Counted from the first letter of the stretch, positions 52,862 through 61,995 are shown. The stretch: DNA of 64,000 nucleotides from Curtobacterium sp. MCSS17_007 (GCF_003234175.2 NZ_CP126257.1:2604001-2668000), one strand, 5' to 3'. Made by a program: numbers and translations. The notes: generated from the sequence alone by a model not told the origin.

Positions 52862-52938
52862 GGGAGTCCTCCCCCGACGAAGATGGAGCCACGGCAGACG
52901 ACGCTCGGCTGCCCCGACGAGAACGGAGCGCCACCGAC

Positions 52939-53556
52939 GTGTTCGGACGACTCTTCCGGCGGCGACCGGCGCACCGAGACCGACCGTCGCCAGCCCTCGC
53001 CGTGGACCGTCGACCGGACCCGCCGCTCTCGGCACCGGGGCCGGAGCCGGTCGGTGCGCCGGAGGTCGTGCGCGCACTGCTGACGATGCGTGCCCTCGCC
53101 GTCCTCGGGCACCGGGACCCCGTCCGTACGACGACCCTGGCGGCGCAGGCGGCCGCGCTCGACCTCGGCGGACCGGCGACCGTGGCGTTGGCGGCGCACT
53201 ACCCGGAGGACGACCCGGTACTCCTCGAGGCCGCCCTGGTCGCGTGTCTCGCCGAGCTCGGTTGGCGGACCGCCTCGATGTCGTTCGCGGAAGCCGCTGT
53301 CCACGTCACCCGGGGCCGAGCCGCACAGGTGCTCGTGCACGACACGGACGGGCGCTCGGTCGCCCGGTGGGTGCAGGACTACCTCGCTTGGGACGAGCGC
53401 GTGCGCTCCGCGGTCTTCAGCGACTTCGTCGAGCTGAACTGGGAGTACGACGAGTTCGACGAGGGTCTCCAGCGCGACGTCCCGGACGCCCGTCGTGCCG
53501 CGGCCGCGTTCCTCGAGGGCACGACACCGGTGTCGGACCGCTGGCGGCAGCGCTGA
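52939..53556 (+). CDS. Hypothetical protein
   Basis: 205 residues from GTG 52939, about 11 bases after GGAG. The N-terminal ~35 residues are Arg/Pro-rich; the remainder is helical with a Trp-rich acidic stretch (FVELNWEYDEFDEGLQRDVPDARRAAAAFLEG). No family recognised; it is not membrane-bound. Coding is supported by strong GC3 bias and an uninterrupted frame ending 21 bases before the converging membrane-protein gene. Confidence 0.65.
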   Translation: MFGRLFRRRPAHRDRPSPALAVDRRPDPPLSAPGPEPVGAPEVVRALLTMRALAVLGHRDPVRTTTLAAQAAALDLGGPATVALAAHYPEDDPVLLEAALVACLAELGWRTASMSFAEAAVHVTRGRAAQVLVHDTDGRSVARWVQDYLAWDERVRSAVFSDFVELNWEYDEFDEGLQRDVPDARRAAAAFLEGTTPVSDRWRQR

Positions 53557-53577
53557 GCGACGATCCCGTCCGGCGCC

Positions 53578-54399
53578 TCAGCGCTCGAGGCAGATCGTGC
53601 TGAGCACCACCGTCGGCCCCGGGCGCGCGTAGGACGACGACGCGAGCCAGTCCGCCCGCGGCTCGTACTGCTCCTCCGAACCGACGGCACTGCGCTCCGC
53701 ACCGATGCCCTCGGCCTGCCATGCTGCTCGGACCGCCGCCAGGTCGGTCGCGCCGCCCGGCACGGTCGAGGCCCCCTCGGGCAGCAGGTCGGCGCCCGAG
53801 GCGTCCTGGAGTTCGGCTGCGATGAACCAGTACTCCCACTCCAGGCCCTCGTGCCGGTTGTCGAGCAGGCACGGTTCCGAGTACGCGCCGCCCTTCGGGG
53901 AGCCGTCGGACCGGAAGCCCTCGGACCGCCGGGAGCCGAGCAGCTCGACGGTGCGGTCGCCGATCCGGTTCAGCGCGGCCTCGGCGCCGCCCTCGCTGTG
54001 CGCGAAGTGACGCTCGGCCGCGGTCGCCGGCTGCGCGCGGACCCGGGCGTCCTCGGCGACCGTCCCGACCTGCCCGGCGATCCCGAGCGTGTTCAGCGGG
54101 ACCGCGACGACGAGCACGACGATCGCCGAGATCACCGCGGCGAGTGAGGTCCGCGGCTCCCGCCGGCGCTTCAGGACGTACACGACGATGACCGCGACCG
54201 GCACCCCGACCGCGAGCAACGTCCCGACGAGCAACCCCGCGAGGACGCCGCCGGGCCCCGGTCGGGTGTCCTCCGCCCCGAAGGAGGCCTGCAGCAGCAC
54301 GCCGAGCTGGACCAGCCAGCTCACGACGAGCAGGACCGGCAGCGCCACGGCGAGCCCGACGGCTCCCGCCCGCCCGACGACCGGATCGTCGATCCCCAC
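53578..54399 (-). CDS. Membrane protein with extracytoplasmic domain
   Basis: 273 residues from GTG 54399, with GAGGGGGA just upstream. Three hydrophobic helices (about 10-35, 48-72 and 85-108) precede an extracytoplasmic domain of ~165 residues containing two cysteines (YSEPCLLDNRH, VLSTICLER at the very end) that may pair. The segment AERHFAHSEGGAEAALNRIG lies after the last helix. No family recognised. A surface or secreted-domain role is inferred from topology only. Confidence 0.7.
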   Translation of the reverse strand: MGIDDPVVGRAGAVGLAVALPVLLVVSWLVQLGVLLQASFGAEDTRPGPGGVLAGLLVGTLLAVGVPVAVIVVYVLKRRREPRTSLAAVISAIVVLVVAVPLNTLGIAGQVGTVAEDARVRAQPATAAERHFAHSEGGAEAALNRIGDRTVELLGSRRSEGFRSDGSPKGGAYSEPCLLDNRHEGLEWEYWFIAAELQDASGADLLPEGASTVPGGATDLAAVRAAWQAEGIGAERSAVGSEEQYEPRADWLASSSYARPGPTVVLSTICLER

Positions 54400-54449
54400 G
54401 TGGTCCCCCTCACCCCGGGCCCATCCTGACAGGCGAGCGCCCGCAGTGC

Positions 54450-55121
54450 TCAGGCGCGCTCGTCGATCGACCGCGCTCCCGGCACGGGCGGCGCCGGGTC
54501 GTCCGAGGCCTCGGGGTCGTCCGCCCGCGCCCACTTCACGGTCCACCGGACGAGCGGCTGCACGCGGTCCCACGCGGCGGTGATGTCGTCGAGCGAGCTC
54601 CCCAGCGGCAGGTGCACGAGCGCCGCGTAGTGCTGCATTCGGAGCAGGTCGATCCGCGGGTGGTCGGCGTCGTACCCGCGCGGAGCGGTCTTCAGCGGCG
54701 GCCCGGCGAGCTCGTACCCGGCGTCGGTGAGCTCGTCGAGCTCCCGTTGCAGCGCCGCGGCCGCCTGCGGGTGCTCGTCGATCGTCGTGCGACCCGCCTG
54801 CAGCTGTGCGCGCGACGGTTCGTAGAGCCCGCCCCCGACCTGCAGTCTCTCGGCTCCGGCGCTGAGGTACATGCCGCCCGCAGTCAGCCCGGTGTCCTCG
54901 CGGTAGGGCCGCTTGTCCGGTGTGAACCGCAGGTCGCGGTGCTGGCGCAGCACCCGGCCCGGGCCGTACCGCCGCTCGGCCTCGTGCAGGAGCGCCTCCA
55001 TCGGGTCGCGGACGTTGCGTTCCCAGTCGTCCCGGTGCTACTCGAACCAGGACTTCTCGTTGTGCGCGGCGAGCCCGCGGAAGAACGTCGCGAGCGCTGG
55101 TGAGAACGGCGTCGAAGGCAT
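54450..55121 (-). pseudogene. DUF2461 protein gene with in-frame amber codon
   Basis: The full frame from ATG 55121 reads as a normal DUF2461 protein of 223 codons (N-terminus MPSTPFSPALATFFRGLAAHNEKSWF). Codon 28 is TAG at 55038-55040, between FE and HRDDWERNVRDP. After it the frame continues without fault to the stop at 54450, and the rest matches the family (RYGPGRVLRQHRDLRFTPDKRPYREDTG). Restart at Met41 (55001) would lose the first helix. A point mutation or sequencing error is likeliest. Function of the family is unknown. Confidence 0.8.
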
Positions 55122-55182
55122 GCACCAGTGAACCGCCGCCCGGTGCACGCGCGTCGGCAGTCCGGGGGACGAGACTGACCGG

Positions 55183-55833
55183 GTGGACCGACTCCGACCG
55201 ATCGACCTCGACCGCTGGCCGCGCGCGGAGCACTTCGCGCACTACCGGCGGGAGCCCTGCGCGTGGGAGATGACCGTCGACGTCGACGTCACCGCCTTCG
55301 TGGACGCCGCACGAGCCGCGGGCGCGAAGACGTACCCGTCGCAGATCTGGGTGCTCGCGACGGTCGTCAACCGGCACGACGAGTTCCGCATGCAGCTCAC
55401 CGAGGACGGCCGTCCCGCGGTGTGGGACGTGGTCCACCCGACCTTCACGGTCTTCCACCCCGACACCGAGACCTTCTCGGTGCTCGTCGTCGAGTACGAC
55501 CCCGACGCCCGGGCGTTCCACGACGCCGTGGTCGCGACGACCGAGCGGTACCGCGACGACCACCGCATGTTCCCGCAGGGCACCGGGCGCACCGACCTGT
55601 TCGACGTCTCGACGCTCCCCCGGACGTCCTTCACCGGCTTCGCGCTGCACCTCACCGGCGCCGAGGACCACCTGGCGCCGGTGATCACGCTCGGGCGGTA
55701 CCGACAGGTGGACGGGCGGACCGTGATGCCGATGGCGCTCCGCATCAACCACGCGGCGGTGGACGGCTTCCACGCCTCGCGCTTCGTCACCGAGGTCGAG
55801 GAGCTGTTCGCCGACCCGGCCTGGCTCGGCTGA
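55183..55833 (+). CDS. Chloramphenicol acetyltransferase-like protein (type A fold)
   Basis: 216 residues matching classical CAT end to end: PIDLDRWPRAEHFAHYRRE, VDVTAFVDAARAAGAKTYPSQIWVLATVVNRHDEFRM, WDVVHPTFTVFHPDTETFSVL and TSFTGFALHLTGAEDHLAPVITLGRY. The catalytic motif NHAAVDGFH puts the catalytic His at 190 and the structural Asp at 194; the first His of the usual HHxxxDG is Asn. It transfers acetyl from acetyl-CoA; chloramphenicol is the reference substrate, but chromosomal members may act on other alcohols. GTG 55183 start. The codon use matches the neighbours, so no recent transfer is evident. Confidence 0.88.
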   Translation: MDRLRPIDLDRWPRAEHFAHYRREPCAWEMTVDVDVTAFVDAARAAGAKTYPSQIWVLATVVNRHDEFRMQLTEDGRPAVWDVVHPTFTVFHPDTETFSVLVVEYDPDARAFHDAVVATTERYRDDHRMFPQGTGRTDLFDVSTLPRTSFTGFALHLTGAEDHLAPVITLGRYRQVDGRTVMPMALRINHAAVDGFHASRFVTEVEELFADPAWLG

Positions 55834-55918
55834 CCGCCGACACACCGCGCCGCGCCGCCGGGGCCCCGTCCCCCGGACGCACACCCCACGGGCACCGGCC
55901 CGGAGCACCGTGGCCGGC

Positions 55919-56392
55919 ATGCACGACGACGAACTCACCGCCCTCGCGGTCTCCCGCGCCCTCGACAACGTCCACGACGGCGGTAAGCCCTTCGCCTGCC
56001 TGATCGTCCGCGACGGCGAGGTCGTGGTCGAGGCCGTCAACCACGTCGCCCAGACCGGCGACCCGACGGCGCACGCCGAGATCCGCGCGATCCGCGCCGC
56101 CGCCGAGCAGGACATCACCGACCTGAGCGGCTACGACGTGTTCGTCACCGCGTACCCCTGCCCGATGTGCCTCGGTGCGCTGTACTACGCCCAGCCCGAC
56201 CGCGTGGTCTTCGCCGCGACGCGGGAGCAGGAGGGCGAGCACTACGAGGACGGCAACCGCCTGATGACGCTTGCGACCTTCTACGACGAGTACGCCAAGC
56301 CGGTCGAGGAGCGCGCCCTGCCCACGGAGCAGGGCACGGTCGAGGACCCGACGGCCCCGTTCCGCGAGTGGACCGCCCGCCACCCGTCCTGA
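55919..56392 (+). CDS. Nucleoside deaminase, guanine-deaminase-like
   Basis: 157 residues of the zinc cytidine/deoxycytidylate deaminase fold. Zinc ligands are the His of PTAHAEIRAIR near 46 and the two Cys of YPCPMCLGALYYA near 78. Glu in HAE is the catalytic proton shuttle. The C-terminal LMTLATFYDEYAKPVEERALP resembles guanine deaminases. The start could be ATG 55919 or GTG 55910; the latter has GGAG four bases upstream. Monocistronic, ended by a palindromic element. Confidence 0.9.
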   Translation: MHDDELTALAVSRALDNVHDGGKPFACLIVRDGEVVVEAVNHVAQTGDPTAHAEIRAIRAAAEQDITDLSGYDVFVTAYPCPMCLGALYYAQPDRVVFAATREQEGEHYEDGNRLMTLATFYDEYAKPVEERALPTEQGTVEDPTAPFREWTARHPS

Positions 56393-56463
56393 CCCCCTCC
56401 CCCGAAGCCCCGACGGACGCGCGCCGACCTGGGGACGGGAGTCCGCGACACGGACGTCCCGCC

Positions 56464-56511
56464 GTCGGACGGGAGGCTCGTGGCGACGCCGCCACGGGCC
56501 TCCCGTCCGAC
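56464..56511. repeat. Palindromic element copy 8
   Basis: 22-base arms starting GTCGGACGGGAGGC with one G-T mismatch and loop ACGC. It lies between the converging deaminase and response-regulator genes. Confidence 0.82.
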
Positions 56512-56572
56512 ACGGGTCGCGACCTCGGGCGTGGCCGGGCCGAGCGGCCCGGCCGGCCACAGCGAGCTGGCG

Positions 56573-57304
56573 TCAGGGCGCCGGCGTCAGCCGGTAGAGC
56601 ACCTGCGGGCGACCGCGACGGCCGTACCGGTGGGCGAGGTCGATGGCGCCCGTCGCTACGAGGTGGTCGAGGTAGCGCCGCGCGGTGGCGCGCGAGGTGC
56701 CCGTGGCCACGGCGACCTCGTCGGCCGAGCGGGCGGTCACGGGGTCGAGCGCAGCGACGACGCGACCGAGCGTGGTGGCACTCACGCCCTTCGGCAGGGC
56801 GACCTCGGACGCGCCGGCCGAGGCACGGGTCGGACCGACCACGCGCACCGACCCGGTGGCGAGCAGACGGTCGACGTCGCCCTGCCCCATCGGCACGTCG
56901 CGCTGCGCGTCGTCGCGCGACCGTCGCTCGGCGGCGTAGGCGCGCAGCCGGTCCTGCAGCGCCTCGCGGTCGAACGGCTTGAGCAGGTACCCGACCGGGT
57001 GCGCGGCGAGCGCCTGCCGGACGGTGACCTGGTCGCGGGAGGAGCTGACGACGAGGACGTCGGTCCGGTCGACGCCGGCGACGTGCATGCGGTGCAGGAC
57101 CTCTATGCCGCTGATGTCGGGCAGCCGCATGTCGAGGAGCACGAGGTCGACCCCGCGCTCGACCGAGGCCAGCGCGGCGCCGCCGGACGCGACCGCCCCG
57201 ACGACCGCGAAGCCCTCGGTGGCGGCGACCCAGCGGGTGTGGAGCGCACGCGCGCCCGCGTCGTCGTCGACCACGAGCACGCGCAGCGGCGCGGACGCGA
57301 TCAC
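56573..57304 (-). CDS. Response regulator, CitB/DcuR type
   Basis: 243 residues from GTG 57304, overlapping the kinase stop (GTGA). The receiver domain (about 5-125) has the acidic pair VVDDDAG, the phosphoacceptor Asp in LVLLDMRLPDISG near 57 and the Lys in YLLKPFDREAL near 107. The output is a C-terminal helix-turn-helix (about 170-243, TARSADEVAVATGTSRATARRYLDHLVATGAI), as in DcuR/CitB regulators of carboxylate uptake. The divergent tctCBA operon is the probable target. Confidence 0.92.
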   Translation of the reverse strand: MIASAPLRVLVVDDDAGARALHTRWVAATEGFAVVGAVASGGAALASVERGVDLVLLDMRLPDISGIEVLHRMHVAGVDRTDVLVVSSSRDQVTVRQALAAHPVGYLLKPFDREALQDRLRAYAAERRSRDDAQRDVPMGQGDVDRLLATGSVRVVGPTRASAGASEVALPKGVSATTLGRVVAALDPVTARSADEVAVATGTSRATARRYLDHLVATGAIDLAHRYGRRGRPQVLYRLTPAP

Positions 57305-58578
57305 GACTGCGCCGCCAGGTCGACGTCGAGCCGGGCACCGCCGAGCGCTGCCGAGCGCCCCACGACCACCGATCCGCCACGCTCGGTGGCGGTGCGCCGG
57401 ACGACCGCCAGACCGATGCCCCGCCCGAGGCCGGTCTCGTCGGACTTCGACGACCACCCGCGGGTCAGCACGCGGTGGGCGTCGGCGGGGTCGATGCCGG
57501 GGCCGTCGTCCTCGACCGTGACCGTGACGCGTCCGTCCCGGGTGTCGACGCTGCAGGCGACGGTCGTGGCTCCTGCCTCGGCGGCGTTCCGGCACAGGTT
57601 CGCGACGACGAGCAGCACCGCATCGTCGAGCACGACGTCCTCGGCGACCCGGAGGTCGAGCGCCGCACCGGCCGCGGCGAGCTCGGCGCGCACCGCCGCG
57701 ACGGACGCCGTCGCCACCGCGCCCCGCCGCGGCGACCCGGCGCCACCGCCGCTCGTCAGTCCGGGTGCGACGGCGTCGATGTAGGCCACCGCGTCCTCGT
57801 CGTCCCCCTGCTCGACGAGCCCGCGCACCACATGCAGCCGGGTGCCGAACTCGTGCGCCTGTTCGCGGAATGCCTCCGTCGTCCACCGGACCTGCCGGCT
57901 CTCGGCGTCGACCGCGTCGGCCCGCCGCAACCGGCGGGCGATCACGAGCGACAGGAGCACGCTCGCGAGCGTCGCGGCGACGAGGGCACCGGTGCTCCAC
58001 GGCAGCAGGGTGCCGAGCGCCCGCTCCCGGTCGGCCGCGATGGTCGACTCGAGCACACCGACCGCGACGACGCCGACGACCTCGCCCTCCGCGTCGAGGA
58101 CCGGTACCTTCGCCCGCAGCGTCGTGCCGGACGGGCCGGTCTCGGTGCCGACGAACCGGTCGCCGCCGAGCACGGGGGCGATCGTCGTCTCGACCGGCTC
58201 GCCGCGCTCCGCGGGGTCCGGGTGGGTGATGCGCACGCCCTCGTCGTCGGTCACCACGACGTAGGAGACGCCGGACGCACGCTCGACGAGCGTCGCGATG
58301 GGTTGCAGCGCCGCGGTGGCCGACGCGAGGTCGTCAGTGTCGGCGAGCGCCCCGGGAGCGCCCTGGTCGACGGCCGACGACACCGCGTCCCGGACCTCGG
58401 GCAGGTCGGCCAGGCTCGAGGCGACACCGGACACCTGGTCGACGACGGACGTGCGGATGCTGCGCTCCTGCACGGCGACGGCGATCCCGGTCGTGACGCC
58501 CGTCGCCGTGAGCACGATGACGCTCGGGAGCGCGAGGACCGCGATCCGTCGCAGCCGCCCGAGCCGTGCCCTGGTCAC
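57301..58578 (-). CDS. Sensor histidine kinase, CitA/DcuS type
   Basis: 425 residues from GTG 58578, with AAGGGGG eight bases upstream; longer starts exist up to 58686. TM1 (about 8-30) and TM2 (about 165-190) enclose a periplasmic PAS-like sensor (VSYVVVTDDEGVRITHPDPAERGEPV), the Cache/PASp fold that binds citrate or dicarboxylates. The phosphoacceptor is in FREQAHEFGTRLHVVRGLVEQG; the usual Asn of HEFxN is Thr here. HATPase boxes are ANLCRNAAEAG, EDDGPGIDP and GLGRGIGLAVV. It and its regulator diverge from tctCBA. Confidence 0.92.
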   Translation of the reverse strand: MTRARLGRLRRIAVLALPSVIVLTATGVTTGIAVAVQERSIRTSVVDQVSGVASSLADLPEVRDAVSSAVDQGAPGALADTDDLASATAALQPIATLVERASGVSYVVVTDDEGVRITHPDPAERGEPVETTIAPVLGGDRFVGTETGPSGTTLRAKVPVLDAEGEVVGVVAVGVLESTIAADRERALGTLLPWSTGALVAATLASVLLSLVIARRLRRADAVDAESRQVRWTTEAFREQAHEFGTRLHVVRGLVEQGDDEDAVAYIDAVAPGLTSGGGAGSPRRGAVATASVAAVRAELAAAGAALDLRVAEDVVLDDAVLLVVANLCRNAAEAGATTVACSVDTRDGRVTVTVEDDGPGIDPADAHRVLTRGWSSKSDETGLGRGIGLAVVRRTATERGGSVVVGRSAALGGARLDVDLAAQS

Positions 58579-58713
58579 CGTGGCGTCCCCCTTCGGCCGC
58601 GACGCCGTGAGCGTCAATGAGCACATCTCCGCCACGGGCTGCTCGTCCGGACGGCGGCTGCCATCGTACTGCTCGACCTGCGGCACGACGACGTGCGCAG
58701 GAGGGAGCCAACG

Positions 58714-59796
58714 ATGACAGAGCAGTCAGCGCCAGAGCAGTCCGTGCCCGGGCAGTCCGTGCCGGGGCAGTCCGTGCCGGGGCAGTCCGTGCCGGTGCGG
58801 TCGACGACGGAGCCGCGTGCCCGTCGCCCCGTCGCGCGCGTGGTGGGTGCGGCCGTCGCCGCGGTGTCCATCGCGATCGCCGCCTTCGGGTCCGTCACCT
58901 CGGCGGCAGCCGGCGGCGACCCCACCCGGTCCGTCACCCTGGTCGCCCCCGCAGCGGCCGGCGGCGGATGGGACGGCGTCGCGAGGTCGATGCAGCAGGC
59001 GCAGCGCGCGAACGGCATCGTGAACTCCGTCCAGGTCGTCAACATGCCCGGCGCCGGCGGCACGATCGCGCTCGGCAACGTCGCCCGGCTCGCGGGGCAG
59101 ACCGACACACTGCTCGTCGGCGGGACGGGACTGCTCGCGGCGGAGATCCAGTTCGGGTCCGCGGTCACCCACGACGACATCACGCCGCTCGCGGTCACCG
59201 TCGAGGAGTACGACGTCATCGTCGTGCCCGCGGACTCGCCCTACGAGACGCTCGACGACCTGGTCGCTGCGTGGCGTGAGCGTCCCGGCTCGGTGCCGTG
59301 GACGGGTGGCGGGTCGTTCGACCAGCTCGTCGTCACCGACCTCGCCGTCTCGGCGGGCATCGACCCCACCGAGACGAACTACATCCCCTCGGACGGCGGC
59401 GGCGAGGCGATCCAGGCGCTGCTCAACGGCACGGCCGCCGCAGCGTCGGGCGGCTACCCGGACAACATCGACCAGATCGAGTCCGGCCGGCTGCGGGCCC
59501 TCGCGCTCGTCGCAGCCGAACCGGTCGAGGGCATCGACATCCCCACGGCCGTCGAGCAGGGCCACGACGTCACCCTGACGAACTGGCGCATGATCGCCGC
59601 GCCGGGAGAACTCGACGACGAGCAGCGGACACAGCTCACCGACATCGTGCTCGACACGCTCGAGACCCCCGAGTGGGCGGATGCCATGGAGCGGTACCAC
59701 TGGACCGAGCGGATCATCACCGGCGAGGACCTCGACGCGTTCATCGACGAGGAACGCGAGCGGATCCAGGGACTGTACGAGGAGCTGGGCCGATGA
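58714..59796 (+). CDS. tctC: Tripartite tricarboxylate transporter solute-binding protein
   Basis: 360 residues from ATG 58714, preceded by AGGAGGGAG. After an unusual N-terminal stretch with four QSVPG-type repeats comes a signal segment (RARRPVARVVGAAVAAVSIAIAAFGSVTSAAAG, about 35-66). The mature TctC fold follows: VTLVAPAAAGGGWDGVARSM, VVNMPGAGGTIALGNVA, YDVIVVPADSPYETLDDLV and SGGYPDNIDQIESGRLRALAL. It captures citrate-like carboxylates for TctAB. The stop overlaps the tctB ATG (ATGA). Confidence 0.94.
   Translation: MTEQSAPEQSVPGQSVPGQSVPGQSVPVRSTTEPRARRPVARVVGAAVAAVSIAIAAFGSVTSAAAGGDPTRSVTLVAPAAAGGGWDGVARSMQQAQRANGIVNSVQVVNMPGAGGTIALGNVARLAGQTDTLLVGGTGLLAAEIQFGSAVTHDDITPLAVTVEEYDVIVVPADSPYETLDDLVAAWRERPGSVPWTGGGSFDQLVVTDLAVSAGIDPTETNYIPSDGGGEAIQALLNGTAAAASGGYPDNIDQIESGRLRALALVAAEPVEGIDIPTAVEQGHDVTLTNWRMIAAPGELDDEQRTQLTDIVLDTLETPEWADAMERYHWTERIITGEDLDAFIDEERERIQGLYEELGR
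58738..58797. repeat. Four 15-bp tandem repeats in tctC
   Basis: Four consecutive units of CAGTCCGTGCCGGGG (the first and last with small differences). They encode QSVPG repeats before the signal peptide and keep the frame if the copy number changes. Confidence 0.88.
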
Positions 59797-60431
59797 GCCG
59801 TCCGAGCAACCCCACGTCGTCGTCCGCGGTCGTCGGGCAGCGGCTCACGCTGCGGGCCGACCCCGGTCGCGTCGCCGCGGTCGCGAAGGAGCTGACCACC
59901 CCGGCGCTCTTCACCGCCTTCGCGGTCTACCTCGTCGTCGGCATCGTGACGATGGAGGTCCCGGCCGGTACCGCGTTCCCCGGGCCCGCGGTCTTCCCCG
60001 GGCTCGTCGCCGCGGCACTCCTGCTGCTGGCCGCCCTGCTGGTCGTGCGGTCCGTCCGGACCGCGCGCGGGCGGCGAGCCGCGGCGGTCGGTGCACTGCC
60101 GGAGCCCGGCGTCGACACCGTGGAGGCCGTCCACACCGTCGACGGCACCGGCACCGGCACCGGCACCGAGACCCCGCGCGCCGTCCGCGTCGACTGGCGT
60201 TCCCTGGCCTGGGTCGTCCTCTCCTTCGCCGGCTTCGCGCTGCTGCTCGGCGTGCTCGGGTGGATCGTCGGTGCCGGGCTACTCTTCCTCGGCGTCGCGA
60301 AGGGGCTCGGCGCCCCGGGCTGGCTGCGTCCGCTCGTCGTCGGGCTGACCGTGAGCGCGATCAGCTACATCGCCTTCGACATGCTGCTCGACCTGTCGCT
60401 GCCCTCGGGCATCGTCGGATGGGAGTTCTGA
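59793..60431 (+). CDS. tctB: Tripartite tricarboxylate transporter small membrane subunit
   Basis: 212 residues with four hydrophobic helices (about 38-56, 68-88, 138-165 and 175-195), typical of TctB. A Gly-Thr-Gly-Thr-Gly linker (near 118-125) lies in the cytoplasmic loop. The ATG overlaps the tctC stop and tctA starts one base after its own stop, so the three genes form one coupled operon. Confidence 0.9.
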   Translation: MSRPSNPTSSSAVVGQRLTLRADPGRVAAVAKELTTPALFTAFAVYLVVGIVTMEVPAGTAFPGPAVFPGLVAAALLLLAALLVVRSVRTARGRRAAAVGALPEPGVDTVEAVHTVDGTGTGTGTETPRAVRVDWRSLAWVVLSFAGFALLLGVLGWIVGAGLLFLGVAKGLGAPGWLRPLVVGLTVSAISYIAFDMLLDLSLPSGIVGWEF

Positions 60432-60432
60432 C

Positions 60433-61953
60433 GTGGACGTCCTCGGTCTCCTCGGTGACGGCTTCGCCGGCGCCCTGACCCCCGCCAACCTGCTCTGGGT
60501 CGTCGTCGGGTGCCTGCTCGGTACCGCGGTCGGCGTCCTCCCCGGCCTCGGCTCGTCGATGGCCGTGGCACTGCTGCTGCCCGTGACGTTCTCGCTCGAC
60601 CCGACGGCGGCGTTCATCATGTTCGCCGGCGTCTACTTCGGCGGGCTCTTCGGCGACTCGACGATGGGCATCCTGATGAACACGCCGGGGCAGGCCTCGG
60701 CGATCGCCTCGACGTTCGAGGGCCACAGGATGGCGTTGAACGGACGAGCGGCCCAGGCGCTCGCGACCGCCGCGATCGGGGCGTTCGTCGGCGGGATGAT
60801 CGCGTCGGTCCTGGTCGTCTTCCTCGCGCCGGCCCTCGCGACGTTCTCGTCGAGCTTCGGGCCGGCGGAGTTCTTCGCCCTCGCGCTCTTCGCGTTCGTC
60901 ACGACGTCGTCGGTGGTCACCGACGACGCCCTGAAGGGCCTCGGATCGCTCTGCCTCGGGCTCGGCATCGCGGTGATCGGGGTCGACGGCATCTCCGGCG
61001 CACCGCGCTTCACCATGGGCGTCCCGGAGCTGTTCGACGGCATCTCGCTCGTCACGGTGACGGTCGCGGTCCTGGCGCTCGGCGAGGTCATCTACGTCGC
61101 CTGCCTCGCCCGGCACCTGAAGGACGGCCGGATGGTGCAGGCGACCGGCCGCCCGTGGCTGTCGAAGAAGGAACTCCGGGAGGCCACGCCCGCGTGGCTG
61201 CGCGGCACGGCGATCGGGCTGCCCTTCGGCGTCGTCCCCGCCGGCGGGTCGGAGATCCCGACCTTCCTGGCCTTCGGGCTCGAGAAGCGACTCGACGCAC
61301 GCCGCAAGGACCCGCAGTTCGGCAAGGGGGCCATCCGCGGCCTCGCAGCGCCCGAGGCGGCGGGCAACTCGACGACCGGCATGGCGATGGGCGCGCTGCT
61401 CTCCCTCGGCCTGCCCGTGTCGGCGACCGCGGCGATCATGCTCGCCGCGTTCCGCCAGTACGGCCTGCAGCCGGGGCCGCTGCTGTTCGACCGGTCCCCC
61501 GACCTGGTGTGGGCGCTGCTCGCCTCGTTCTTCATCGCGATGGTCGTGCTGCTCGTCATCAACCTGCCGTTCGCGATGCTCTGGGCGAAGCTGCTGCGCA
61601 TCCCGCGGGCGTACCTGTACGCGGGCATCGCGGTCTTCTGCGGACTCGGGATCTACGCGACGAGCGGTTCGGTGTTCGACCTGCTCATGCTGCTCGGCAT
61701 CGGGCTCGTCGGGTTCCTCATGCGGGCGCTCGACGTGCCGCTCGCGCCGCTCATCATCGGCATGGTGCTCGGACCGCTCGCCGAGACGAGCCTGCGCGAC
61801 GCTGCACTGAGCGCCGACGGGGACTTCTCGGTGCTGGTCGCGGGGCCGATCCCGATCGTGCTCTACGCCGTGCTGGCGGTCGTCGTCGCTGCCACCGTGA
61901 CCGGTCGTGTCCGGGCGAGGCGGGCCGCACGGCGCGAGCTGGTCGACGCGTAG
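60433..61953 (+). CDS. tctA: Tripartite tricarboxylate transporter large membrane subunit
   Basis: 506 residues, about 12 helices. The TctA signature is GVLPGLGSSMAVALLLPVTFSLDPTAAFIMFAGVYFGGLFGDSTMGILMNTPGQ near 33-88, with a second conserved loop PEAAGNSTTGMAMGALLSLGLPVSATAAIML near 300. It forms the sodium- or proton-coupled channel for tricarboxylates delivered by TctC. GTG start one base after tctB. Confidence 0.95.
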   Translation: MDVLGLLGDGFAGALTPANLLWVVVGCLLGTAVGVLPGLGSSMAVALLLPVTFSLDPTAAFIMFAGVYFGGLFGDSTMGILMNTPGQASAIASTFEGHRMALNGRAAQALATAAIGAFVGGMIASVLVVFLAPALATFSSSFGPAEFFALALFAFVTTSSVVTDDALKGLGSLCLGLGIAVIGVDGISGAPRFTMGVPELFDGISLVTVTVAVLALGEVIYVACLARHLKDGRMVQATGRPWLSKKELREATPAWLRGTAIGLPFGVVPAGGSEIPTFLAFGLEKRLDARRKDPQFGKGAIRGLAAPEAAGNSTTGMAMGALLSLGLPVSATAAIMLAAFRQYGLQPGPLLFDRSPDLVWALLASFFIAMVVLLVINLPFAMLWAKLLRIPRAYLYAGIAVFCGLGIYATSGSVFDLLMLLGIGLVGFLMRALDVPLAPLIIGMVLGPLAETSLRDAALSADGDFSVLVAGPIPIVLYAVLAVVVAATVTGRVRARRAARRELVDA

Positions 61954-61995
61954 CCGCGATGAACGGTGGCTGGCCCCGACCCGACCGGCACCACG

